24,476 bases of DNA from CALIBK01 sp037444165 (GTDB lineage Bacteria > Desulfobacterota > BSN033 > UBA1163), in contig JBBIMX010000045.1 in the NCBI GenBank assembly GCA_037444165.1, positions 1 to 24,476 on the forward strand, read 5' to 3'. Position numbers and translations under genes: made by a program. Positions within the stretch are counted from its first letter, which is position 1. Each line of letters opens with the position of its first letter. The notes below the pieces were generated by a model that made no database searches, was not told the origin of the DNA, and saw only the letters and a list, made by a program, of their open reading frames with translations. Positions 1 through 7,480 of the stretch are shown piece after piece.

Positions 1-256
1 GCACTATGGATGAATTCCCTGAAAACGTTTGTTTTTCTATTAAACGATGGTTAGCCAATTCACTTCTCAATGCCCGCATTCGAAGGGTTTGGAACCCTAC
101 CTCCCCAGTCTTTCTATGACTTTTTCAGAGCTCTCTTTGAGAGCTATTTTAGGTAAGCACCCATGAGCTATGAAAGTTCCCCTTGACTTAATCCTCTCCT
201 CGGAGGGGAGAGGGGGGTTGAGGGGTAAAAAACTCTCAAGTGAAATAAAGTGAGCA
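1..256. other. Non-coding left edge with inverted repeats
   Basis: This stretch lies beyond the stop codon of the AOR gene and shows no convincing gene. It holds a 7-bp hairpin at 129-145 (AGCTCTC, TTT loop, GAGAGCT), a 6-bp hairpin around 84-98 (AGGGTT, TGG, AACCCT) and a C/G-rich palindromic element at 193-213. None is followed by a clean T-run in the minus direction, so the terminator of the AOR operon is not clear. Two short frames run off the left edge: one on the plus strand ending near 118, and one on the minus strand starting at an ATG at 79. Both are too short and lack a convincing ribosome binding site. Confidence 0.5.
193..213. repeat. GC-rich palindrome, REP-like or terminator stem
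   Basis: The arms CCTCTCC (193-199) and GGAGAGG (207-213) are perfect reverse complements around a 7-nt loop. They are followed by a G-rich tail to about 225. Read on the minus strand, the element is a run of CCCCTC/CCCTCTCCCC followed by a GGAGAGG arm. That layout resembles the dispersed CCCTCTCCCC...GGGGAGAGGG intergenic repeats found in many bacterial genomes. It lies 44 nt downstream of the AOR stop codon, so it could also protect or end that transcript. Only one copy is visible, so calling it a repeat family is inference. Confidence 0.4.
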
Positions 257-2152
257 TTAAGAAACAAGGTGAGGGTATAATTCGATGAGCCAATCCAGAT
301 CCAATTCAGATAATTTTTCCTTTCGTGGGATACCTGATTCAGGATCCCAGCCCATCATCTGATAATAGTTTTTTACTGCCTTTAGGAATTCCTCCTTGTC
401 TATCTTCTTTCCTTTTAGAGTTCCTCCCTCCATAGGTTGAAATATCCGTTCAGGGAGCGTGTCATCCCTGGAGGTTAATCCCTCTCTGAGGTTAAAGATC
501 CTTGCCATATTCGCATGTCTCTCTCCTACCTTAAGCAGGTCAAAGAGACTCGTCTCCCAACCCGTTACCGCTTTGACATAATCAACGATTCCATTTAATG
601 TCTGGGGGCCAAAGGGTTTTGCGGTAAACATACAAACCCCTAATGAATTGAGAAGATCCCAGTATTGCTGGAGGTAGATAAAGAGCCGAACCTTCTTTGG
701 TCCTAAATCAAACACATCAAGAGGTTCTAAGATTCCTAAAGGCCTTAAGAGTGAGATTCCTGCTTCGGTGGCCCAAAAAGGATCGTGAGGGAACTCCATA
801 TGGTCTGGCCCGGTTGGAGAAACAGCATAGCCAAGACCCACTCCAACTTTTCCTCTGGGTTCATGAAGAGGAAGAGTCATCCCCTTCACATGGAGAGCAA
901 AAGGTTCCGCCTCTTTTCCCAACTTCTCCACCGCCAGTCGAATTCCTTCCCCAAGAAGATATCCTATTCCTTCCCGCTTTCCTATCCTCTCCACCATTTT
1001 GAGCATAGCCTCTACATTTCCGAACCTTAATTCCAGACCTTCCACATCCCCTTTCTTAAGAATTCCATTCTCGTAACACTCCATCGCGAAAGAGATCATC
1101 GTTCCCGTAGAGATGGTGTCCAGTCCATAGGCATTACAGAGTTGATTAGCCCAGGAGATGGCTTTTAGGTCGTCAATCCCGCACATGGAACCAAAGGCAG
1201 CAATAGTTTCATATTCTGGGCCTCCATAGATCGGATCAACAGGAAAAGGTTCTTTTACCTGAACCTCTCTTTTACATCGAACAAAACATCCATAACAGGT
1301 TCCCCGTCGAACAAGAATGGTTTTGGACATCGTCTCACCGCTGATCGCCTCCGCTCCTTTAAATGAACCCTCCCTGAAGTTGAATGTGGGTAGAATTCCC
1401 TGTTCACTTAATAATCCTGTCACTCGTGAGGTTCCGAGATTCCCAATGCTGAAATAGGGTTCTTCATAATTATCCTTCAACCATTTGATTAACCTCTTCA
1501 CTTCGCCCTCGTTTGCGGTCTCGATCTTCTTTTCCCCTTTGACAGCAATCGCCTTTAGGTTTTTCGACCCCATGACAGCACCTAAACCTGTTCTTCCATT
1601 GGCATGTTTAAGTTCGTTAAGAATACATGAAAACCTGACCTTCTTCTCCCCGCTGGGACCGATGAGAGCCACACGAACTCGATTATCTCCGAGCTCTTTC
1701 CGAATCTCTTCTTGGGCCTCTTTTGTCAATTTTCCCCAAAGGTGTTGAGCCTCTCTTAATTCAGCCTTCTCATTGTGAATCCAGAGATAGACAGGGCGAG
1801 GAGCTTTCCCTTTAATCACGATGGCGTCAAATCCTGAAGATTTTAATTCTGGAATCCACCACCCCCCGGCCTCTGATTCTCCAAAGCCTCCTGTCAGAGG
1901 AGATTTTGCTGCTACCGAAAACCTGCTTATTCCAGCCGCAGGTGTTCCCGAAATGACCGATCCCGCAAAAATTAAGAGATTTTCAGCCCCCAAGGGGTCC
2001 GATTTTGGAGGAAGTTCTCTTAAGAGATAATAGAGGGCGAGGGTTCCTCCACCCAGATATCGAAAATATTCCTTTTCGTCAGGCTCTTCCACCTCTATGG
2101 ATTCCCTGGTTAAATCGACTCTCAATATTTTTTTATGATATCCGTATGGCAT
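257..2152 (-). CDS. Aldehyde:ferredoxin oxidoreductase (tungsten-pterin family)
   Basis: The predicted 631-aa cytoplasmic enzyme oxidises an aldehyde to a carboxylate and reduces ferredoxin, using a tungsten (or molybdenum) bis-pterin and one [4Fe-4S] cluster. Length and architecture fit the AOR family. Visible motifs are the N-terminal pterin-binding AAKSPLTGGFGESEAGG (residues 81-97), RTGLGAVMGSKNLKAI (187-202), cluster cysteines C286, C289 and C293, and a distal C506 in LGVC. These match C288, C291, C295 and C494 of Pyrococcus furiosus AOR; E312/E314 and H450 correspond to its active-site Glu and His. I chose ATG 2152 because AAAGGAGT lies just upstream; an in-frame ATG at 2170 would make that Shine-Dalgarno part of the coding sequence. 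It is the last gene of the transporter operon, 51 nt after the ABC ATPase, suggesting it removes an aldehyde made from the imported substrate. The substrate is unknown, and a BamB-like or other AOR subfamily role cannot be excluded. Confidence 0.93.
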   Translation of the reverse strand: MPYGYHKKILRVDLTRESIEVEEPDEKEYFRYLGGGTLALYYLLRELPPKSDPLGAENLLIFAGSVISGTPAAGISRFSVAAKSPLTGGFGESEAGGWWIPELKSSGFDAIVIKGKAPRPVYLWIHNEKAELREAQHLWGKLTKEAQEEIRKELGDNRVRVALIGPSGEKKVRFSCILNELKHANGRTGLGAVMGSKNLKAIAVKGEKKIETANEGEVKRLIKWLKDNYEEPYFSIGNLGTSRVTGLLSEQGILPTFNFREGSFKGAEAISGETMSKTILVRRGTCYGCFVRCKREVQVKEPFPVDPIYGGPEYETIAAFGSMCGIDDLKAISWANQLCNAYGLDTISTGTMISFAMECYENGILKKGDVEGLELRFGNVEAMLKMVERIGKREGIGYLLGEGIRLAVEKLGKEAEPFALHVKGMTLPLHEPRGKVGVGLGYAVSPTGPDHMEFPHDPFWATEAGISLLRPLGILEPLDVFDLGPKKVRLFIYLQQYWDLLNSLGVCMFTAKPFGPQTLNGIVDYVKAVTGWETSLFDLLKVGERHANMARIFNLREGLTSRDDTLPERIFQPMEGGTLKGKKIDKEEFLKAVKNYYQMMGWDPESGIPRKEKLSELDLDWLIELYPHLVS

Positions 2153-2203
2153 AAGGACTCCTTTCTCCATTGAAGAGGAATATAGAATCTAAAAATTGTG
2201 CCT

Positions 2204-3316
2204 TTAGGATTCTGTTTTGATTCTGAGATGAGGAGGATTCTTTTCGAAGAGATGCATTTTATTAAGATCAAGAGCCAGTTCGATTTCCTCGTGTAGTCTG
2301 ACATGAGTTTGGGTCCCAACGACAGCCACTAAACTGTGCCTTCCAATAGTCACATTAAGATGAGTTTCAGAACCCAAGGGTTCAATGACATCCACAGTGG
2401 TTCGAATGGTATACCCTTTCATATTTTCAGAGGCATAATGACGATCATAAATGTCATTGGGACGAATTCCAAAGATCACTTCCTTTCCAATCAGGGATTG
2501 ATAATAGGGAGCCCTCTTCTCCGGGATCGGAAGCCTAAAATCCTCAGCGTCAAGAACGAGTCGATTCCCTTCGTTTAGGATTCGACAGGGAATGAAATTC
2601 ATGACCGGACTCCCAATAAATCCAGCCACAAAAAGATTGACAGGGTAATGATAAACCTCCAAAGGAGAACCAATCTGCTGAATGAGCCCATCCTTCATGA
2701 CCACGATCTTTGTTCCCATCGTCATCGCCTCCACTTGATCGTGGGTCACATAGATAATGGTGGTCTGGAGGCGATCATGGAGTTTTGAGAGTTCCATTCT
2801 CATCTGAATCCGAAGTTTGGCATCGAGGTTGGAGAGGGGTTCATCAAAGAGGAACACCGCAGGTTTTCGGACAATCGCTCTCCCTACCGCGACTCGTTGA
2901 CGTTGACCCCCGGAGAGCTGCCTGGGTTTCCGATCCAGGAGCTCTTGAATTCCAAGAATCTCTGCAGCCTCTTTCACTCTCCGATCAATCTCCTCTTTAG
3001 GAAACTTTCTTAATTTCAAGCCGAAGGCCATGTTCTTATACACGGTCATATGGGGATAGAGTGCATATTCCTGGAAAACCATTGCGATATCTCTATCCTT
3101 GGGAGGAAGATCATTGACCAACCGATCTCCAATATAGATCTTTCCGGTGCTCGGTTCTTCGAGACCTGCGATGATTCGAAGGGCCGTCGATTTCCCACAC
3201 CCCGAGGGGCCTACCAGAATCGCAAATTCTTTGTCCTCCACTTCGAGATTGAAGTCCTTTAATGCCTGAACGGTTCCAAAATTCTTAGAAATATTCTCCA
3301 GAATTACCTTTGCCAT
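2204..3316 (-). CDS. ABC transporter ATPase, MalK/UgpC/MsmX type
   Basis: This is the energy-coupling ATPase of a carbohydrate-type (CUT1) ABC importer, 370 aa, acting on the cytoplasmic face of the two permeases encoded upstream. Walker A GPSGCGKS (36-43), the Q-loop glutamine Q82, the signature LSGGQ (134-138), Walker B VFLFDEP (154-160) and the switch histidine H192 are all intact. The C-terminal ~130 residues form the OB/TOBE-type regulatory domain typical of MalK-like ATPases. The start at ATG 3316 gives the family N-terminus MAKVILENISKNFG, with AAAGGA about 11 nt upstream. The frame stays open for 61 more codons upstream, but these overlap the dehydrogenase gene and resemble nothing in the family. 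It lies between the SDR and AOR genes, 49 nt after the SDR stop codon. Confidence 0.95.
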   Translation of the reverse strand: MAKVILENISKNFGTVQALKDFNLEVEDKEFAILVGPSGCGKSTALRIIAGLEEPSTGKIYIGDRLVNDLPPKDRDIAMVFQEYALYPHMTVYKNMAFGLKLRKFPKEEIDRRVKEAAEILGIQELLDRKPRQLSGGQRQRVAVGRAIVRKPAVFLFDEPLSNLDAKLRIQMRMELSKLHDRLQTTIIYVTHDQVEAMTMGTKIVVMKDGLIQQIGSPLEVYHYPVNLFVAGFIGSPVMNFIPCRILNEGNRLVLDAEDFRLPIPEKRAPYYQSLIGKEVIFGIRPNDIYDRHYASENMKGYTIRTTVDVIEPLGSETHLNVTIGRHSLVAVVGTQTHVRLHEEIELALDLNKMHLFEKNPPHLRIKTES

Positions 3317-3365
3317 AATTCTATTGTCCTTTAAAACCTGCCTGTTCCCAGCATTTCTTTTCCCT

Positions 3366-4112
3366 TTATTTAAGGCTGAATCCCCCATCCACCAGGAGAA
3401 CCTGGCCAGTAATAAAGTTAGCATCTTCAGAGGCAAGAAAGAGGATGGCCTTCGCAATGTCTTCAGGTTGCGCCATTCTTTTGAGATACGATCCTTCAAT
3501 CATGGTTCTCTTTACTTCTTCTGGAAGAGGTTGGGTCATCTCGGTTAACGTGTGTCCCGGAGCTACGGTATTCACATTGATGTAAGGGGCTAATTCCTTT
3601 GCCATGGTTTTCGTGAGGTTGATAACGGCAGCCTTTGAGGCACTATAGTCCATTATCCCCTCGCGGCCACAATGATCAATCCCCCGAATGGATGAGATAT
3701 TAATGATTTTTCCAGATTTCTGTTTGAGCATATACTTTGCCGCCGCTTGAGAGCAAAGAAATACCCCGATCAAATTCACCTCTAAGGTTTTGATCCAGTC
3801 CTCTACGGTTTTCTCCATAAAAGGTCTTGAAATCACAATCCCTGCGTTATTCACCAGGATATCTATTCCCCCGAAATCCTTTACGAAGGCCTCCATAAAG
3901 TTTTCGACCTGATCCTTTTTTGACACATCCCCTGGATAGACTCTCAGAGAATAACCTTTCGACTGGGCCGTTTCAATGGCATGTTGCCTGTGAGCCTCAT
4001 TCACTTCTACGATTCCCACCTTCCCCCCTTCTTCCAGCATGAGGAGTGCTGTGGTGAGCCCAATTCCCCTTCCTCCTCCTGTAATTAAGGCTGTTTTGTC
4101 TTTAAATCGCAT
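3366..4112 (-). CDS. Short-chain dehydrogenase/reductase (classical SDR)
   Basis: The protein has 248 aa, the usual length of a classical SDR: a soluble Rossmann-fold NAD(P)H alcohol dehydrogenase or ketoreductase. Visible motifs are TGGGRGIG (11-18), NNAG (88-91), the active-site N113, S140/S141, and Y156-x3-K160 in YSASK. An acidic residue (E36) closes the second beta strand, which in this family usually favours NAD(H) over NADP(H). The C-terminus ITGQVLLVDGG is typical. AAAGGAGG lies 9 nt before the ATG. The gene sits 19 nt after the second permease and before the ATPase, so it is embedded in the importer operon and probably oxidises a hydroxyl group of the imported compound. The substrate cannot be told from sequence. 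Confidence 0.93.
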   Translation of the reverse strand: MRFKDKTALITGGGRGIGLTTALLMLEEGGKVGIVEVNEAHRQHAIETAQSKGYSLRVYPGDVSKKDQVENFMEAFVKDFGGIDILVNNAGIVISRPFMEKTVEDWIKTLEVNLIGVFLCSQAAAKYMLKQKSGKIINISSIRGIDHCGREGIMDYSASKAAVINLTKTMAKELAPYINVNTVAPGHTLTEMTQPLPEEVKRTMIEGSYLKRMAQPEDIAKAILFLASEDANFITGQVLLVDGGFSLK

Positions 4113-4131
4113 AAGAAAATCCTCCTTTCTA

Positions 4132-4974
4132 TTAACCTTTCACTGCTCCAGCCCCCCAGCCACGAATCAGATACCGTTGAATGGTCACAAAAAAGAGTAA
4201 AGCGGGGATGGTAATCATCATCCCAGCAGACATAATCAAACCCCAATCAATGAGGGCAGAATGAAAAAGGTCTTGAACTCCAACAGGCAATGTTTTCAAT
4301 TCATCCGAGGTAATAAGAATTCGAGTGAAGATATAGTCATTCCATGCCAGAATAAATGTAAAGATAGAAGTGGCAATGATTCCAGGGAGAGCCAGGGGAA
4401 GGACCACGTGAATGACCGCACGAATCCGATCTGCACCGTCCACTAAGGCTGCTTCTTCTAACTGAATAGGAATGGTTTTGAAAAAAGCTCGCATCAACCA
4501 GAGGGTAAAGGGAAGACAGAATGAGGTGAAGGCTAAAACCAGGGCAAAATGGGTATTCTCAATTCCAATCTTCTTCGCTAAAATAAAGAAGGGAATGACA
4601 ATCATAATAGGAGCAAACATATAGGTACATAGAATAAGCCCAGCTATCTTTTCTCTTCCAGGGTATTGGTAACGGGTAAGGCTATAGGCTCCTATGGCGC
4701 TCACGATCATGGTGAGAAGCACGGTACATCCAGAGACAAGAATACTATTCCGAAAATAGATAAGAAAGTGGGTGGAGGTGAAAAGACGTTTGAAATTGTC
4801 CCAGGTGACTTGATGAGGAATGAATGAGGGAGGTTGAGCGAATACCTCTGATGGGGGTTTGAACGAGGTGGAGGCCATCCAGAAGAAAGGAAAGGAGGCT
4901 TGAAGAGCAAGAAGGAGTGCTGCTCCGTATAAAAAGAGTCTGTTTGAAAATTTTTGAATTTTAAACCGGTTCAC
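4132..4974 (-). CDS. ABC importer permease, MalG type
   Basis: This is the second inner-membrane permease of the carbohydrate-type importer, 280 aa with about six membrane segments. The EAA loop that docks the ATPase reads EEAALVDGADRIRAVIHVVLP, starting near residue 173. I chose the GTG at 4974 as start: it overlaps the stop codon of the upstream permease (GTGA), and GGGAGGAGG lies about 10 nt before it, which points to translational coupling. The frame stays open 16 codons further upstream, but only inside the neighbouring gene. Sixteen C-terminal residues follow the last membrane segment, as in MalG relatives. Its neighbours are permease 1 upstream and the SDR downstream. Confidence 0.93.
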   Translation of the reverse strand: MNRFKIQKFSNRLFLYGAALLLALQASFPFFWMASTSFKPPSEVFAQPPSFIPHQVTWDNFKRLFTSTHFLIYFRNSILVSGCTVLLTMIVSAIGAYSLTRYQYPGREKIAGLILCTYMFAPIMIVIPFFILAKKIGIENTHFALVLAFTSFCLPFTLWLMRAFFKTIPIQLEEAALVDGADRIRAVIHVVLPLALPGIIATSIFTFILAWNDYIFTRILITSDELKTLPVGVQDLFHSALIDWGLIMSAGMMITIPALLFFVTIQRYLIRGWGAGAVKG

Positions 4975-5951
4975 CCGATGTCCGCCTCCTCCCGAAATAG
5001 TCCAAAATAGAGGATGGTACAAACCACTAAAATAGCAAACATGATCACTGCAAGGGCGGCCCCCAGGCCTGCCTGATAATACGTCAATGTTCGCATGTAG
5101 GCATATACTGGTAATGTCCGAATAAAACGTCCTGCTCCGGCCCCTTCTCCCATTAGCCAGACCGTATCAAATTTAGTAAACATCCAGATGCTTCGAAGGA
5201 GAATGACCACAAATAATATCCCCCGAATCTGAGGAAGGGTGATATGGATAAAACGGCGGATGGCAGAAGCGCCATCGACCTTTGCGGCTTCATAAAGCTC
5301 GGGTGGAATGGTTTGAAGTCGGGCTAATATACTCAGTAACACAAAGGGGAAGAATTGCCATATGCTCATGATGATTAAGGAGAGCATGATGTGATCTGCA
5401 CCAAGCCAGCAGATAGGATCTTTTACTACACCCAATGCAAGGAGCCAATAATTAACGACTCCATAGGTATCATTCAGGAGCCACTTCCATAAAATCACGG
5501 CCACAATGGTGGGAACCATATATGGGAAAAGGACGATGGCACGAACGAGACCCCTTCCGATGAAAGTTTCGTTCAAAATAAGGGCCGCTGCGACACCCAG
5601 AATAATTTGAAATAGGATGGTCCATCCTGAGTAGATAACTCCGAGTTTGAGGCTTGACCAAAATTCTGGGTCTTTCCAGAGATAGAAATAGTTTTCCAGA
5701 CCGACAAAGCGTTCCTGGGGGAAGAAAGAGTGTTTCTCGAGAAGGCTAAGCCAGATGGAATAGGCGACAGGGTAGAGGATCAATCCCAGAATAAGAGCGA
5801 AAGCGGGTAGGATTGTAATATATCCTATAAGCTGTTCCCGACGGATCCCTTTTGTCAATGAATCCAACCCTCGGCGTTTAATAAAATTCGGTATAGAGTT
5901 TAAAACTCGAATAGATGCCAATTCAAATTTTTGAATAGAAATTTCTTTCAT
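4971..5951 (-). CDS. ABC importer permease, MalF type
   Basis: This is the first permease of the importer, 326 aa. Six membrane segments begin near residue 42 (LIGYITILPAFALILGLILY). The EAA loop YEAAKVDGASAIRRFIHITLP starts at residue 220. About 38 residues precede the first membrane helix, longer than most short MalF/UgpA relatives. The ATG at 5951 has no good Shine-Dalgarno; it directly follows a pyrimidine-rich tract and a 10-bp hairpin (5965-6002). The start is therefore less certain than for its neighbours, although no better start is visible downstream. The gene follows the binding-protein gene and overlaps the next permease by 4 nt. Confidence 0.9.
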   Translation of the reverse strand: MKEISIQKFELASIRVLNSIPNFIKRRGLDSLTKGIRREQLIGYITILPAFALILGLILYPVAYSIWLSLLEKHSFFPQERFVGLENYFYLWKDPEFWSSLKLGVIYSGWTILFQIILGVAAALILNETFIGRGLVRAIVLFPYMVPTIVAVILWKWLLNDTYGVVNYWLLALGVVKDPICWLGADHIMLSLIIMSIWQFFPFVLLSILARLQTIPPELYEAAKVDGASAIRRFIHITLPQIRGILFVVILLRSIWMFTKFDTVWLMGEGAGAGRFIRTLPVYAYMRTLTYYQAGLGAALAVIMFAILVVCTILYFGLFREEADIG

Positions 5952-5964
5952 CCTAAAAAGGAAG

Positions 5965-6002
5965 GGGCTGGATTAAGCCCTTTCGAGGCCTCAATCCAGC
6001 CC
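5965..6002 (-). promoter_or_regulatory. Intercistronic hairpin between binding-protein and permease genes
   Basis: GGGCTGGATT (5965-5974) and AATCCAGCCC (5993-6002) form a perfect 10-bp stem around an 18-nt loop. On the transcribed strand the stem begins 16 nt after the binding-protein stop codon. It is followed by CCTTCCTTTTT and then, within a few bases, by the permease start codon. The pyrimidine tail makes it look like a leaky terminator. In other importer operons, such as malE-malF, similar intercistronic structures keep binding-protein mRNA more abundant than permease mRNA. That role is inferred here. Confidence 0.7.
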
Positions 6003-6018
6003 GTGATACAAGAACGAT

Positions 6019-7371
6019 TTACCATCGCTTATAGCCGAGTTTTGTAATCAATTCCTCGGCCCTGGCCTGTCCCTTTGCGGCGGCCTGAGCCGGAGGCATC
6101 CCACGAACAACATCTGTCACCATATCAGGAATGATCCCTGATCCAAGGATCTCCAGGCCAAAGGGCAACTTGAGATCGTCCCACTCGATGATCAAAGTGG
6201 GTTTTGCCTGGTCCTTTTCGAAGTATCGATACTGCATATCCAGCCATTCCTTCCATTTTTTAACCATATCATTAGCCCAGTAGGCCGGATTATTTCGAAC
6301 GGACTTAAGGGTAGGTAAAAGATGGATTGGAACGGTATGGAGATATTTAATGTAATTTTCCTCTTTGAAGAAAAATTTGAGAAATTTAGCTGCCTCTTCA
6401 GGATACTTTGAATTCTTGAAGATCATCCAGGGTTCAGCATCAATTTGGGCCGCAGTCTCTTTTCCTGAAGGTCCACGAGGTTTCACCAGAACTCCGAAGT
6501 GGTCAGGATTGGCCATCTCTTTAGGAGCATATTTTTCAATATACCCTGCTCCCCGACCATAGCCTTGATAGAGGATAGCGGCCTTCCCTGTGGCCAGATT
6601 AGCAAACGTATCCAAATATCCATGACCCAACCATCCAGGAGGAAGAACGGTATCATTGAGTTTTTTATAAAACTCCAAAACTTCAATGACCTCTTTAGAG
6701 GTAAAGGTGGGACGTCCTGTTTTCTTGTCAAAAAGTCTTCCCCCATTCGCCTTGGTGAGTTCACCCACTAGGATATTGATGAATAACCCTACCCCTGGAA
6801 GGGAAAGACCGTAGCGGGTCACTCGACCATCTTTATCTCGTTCCATCATCGCTTGGGCCATTTTAATGAAATCATCCCATGTCTCCGGGGGTTTTAATCC
6901 CTTTGCCTTGAAAATATCTTTTCGATAAATTAAGAGGGAAGTGGCTGCAGAGTGGGGAATCCCGTAATACTTTCCATCATGGAAGCATTGTCTGCGGACA
7001 GCTTCCCAGATATTCTCCTTTCCAATGGATTCAGCAATATCTTCCTGATCCCGGAGTAACCCTTTGGCATAGAAAGAGGCACAGGTGACAGCCTGGCCAT
7101 GGCTTGCTTCTGGAGGGGCTCCAGCGGCCAGAGCGGCTGTCAATTTTGCCTCCAGATCTCCCCAAGCGAGGGCTTCCTGTTTGATGGTCACGTCTGGGTT
7201 TAATTTTTCATAATCATTGATGATCTGCTGGAATGCAGCCACGGTTTGAGGTTCAGTTTCAGTATGCCAGATTCGCACGACCTTCTTTTCAGCAGCCATG
7301 ACGATCCATGGAAGAGAGAAGATGAATAAAAAAATTATTGCTAAAATCAACCATCCTCTTTTTTCTACCAT
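6019..7371 (-). CDS. Extracellular solute-binding protein, family 1 (carbohydrate-type)
   Basis: This 450-aa periplasmic receptor captures the substrate for the ABC importer encoded just downstream. A signal peptide covers about residues 1-27: a KR pair, a hydrophobic core, and a likely cut after VMAA. The mature part opens with VVRIWHTETEPQ and carries family-1 features such as YGIPHSAATSLLIYRKDIFKAKGLKPPETWDDF (in two pieces, around 135-168) and a late AEPWMIFKNSKYPEEAAKFLKFF segment. No lipobox cysteine is seen. AGAAAGGAGGG precedes the ATG. The family includes sugar, glycerol-phosphate and polyol receptors; the ligand here is unknown. It follows the OYE-type gene after a 109-nt gap and precedes the permeases after a hairpin. 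Confidence 0.93.
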   Translation of the reverse strand: MVEKRGWLILAIIFLFIFSLPWIVMAAEKKVVRIWHTETEPQTVAAFQQIINDYEKLNPDVTIKQEALAWGDLEAKLTAALAAGAPPEASHGQAVTCASFYAKGLLRDQEDIAESIGKENIWEAVRRQCFHDGKYYGIPHSAATSLLIYRKDIFKAKGLKPPETWDDFIKMAQAMMERDKDGRVTRYGLSLPGVGLFINILVGELTKANGGRLFDKKTGRPTFTSKEVIEVLEFYKKLNDTVLPPGWLGHGYLDTFANLATGKAAILYQGYGRGAGYIEKYAPKEMANPDHFGVLVKPRGPSGKETAAQIDAEPWMIFKNSKYPEEAAKFLKFFFKEENYIKYLHTVPIHLLPTLKSVRNNPAYWANDMVKKWKEWLDMQYRYFEKDQAKPTLIIEWDDLKLPFGLEILGSGIIPDMVTDVVRGMPPAQAAAKGQARAEELITKLGYKRW

Positions 7372-7480
7372 GATTTTACCCTCCTTTCTTTTTTATTTTC
7401 CAATTCTTTCTCCAAAAAACTAACCTCCGTTTAATTTTTTCACCCCCTTTCTTTTAATTCCTAAGTAGACGAAATCCTTT

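Noticed and set aside
1..118. Short open frames touching the left edge on both strands (plus strand ending near 118; minus strand from an ATG at 79)
   Set aside because: Fewer than 40 codons, no convincing ribosome binding site, and no recognisable family. They could be gene ends or chance, so I did not call them.
129..145. 7-bp hairpin as terminator of the AOR operon
   Set aside because: The T-rich tail is on the plus-strand side; in the minus direction the stem is followed by CTGAAAAAG, so it does not fit an intrinsic terminator for AOR.
3317..3499. N-terminal extension of the ABC ATPase (61 extra codons)
   Set aside because: It lies almost wholly within the SDR gene in another frame, and its residues do not resemble the family. 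The ATG at 3316 gives the normal N-terminus.
7372..7480. Possible leader peptide (GTG with AAAGGGG, seven codons) upstream of the binding-protein gene
   Set aside because: The sequence is A/G-rich, so such a match is likely by chance. No hairpin or codon bias suggests attenuation.
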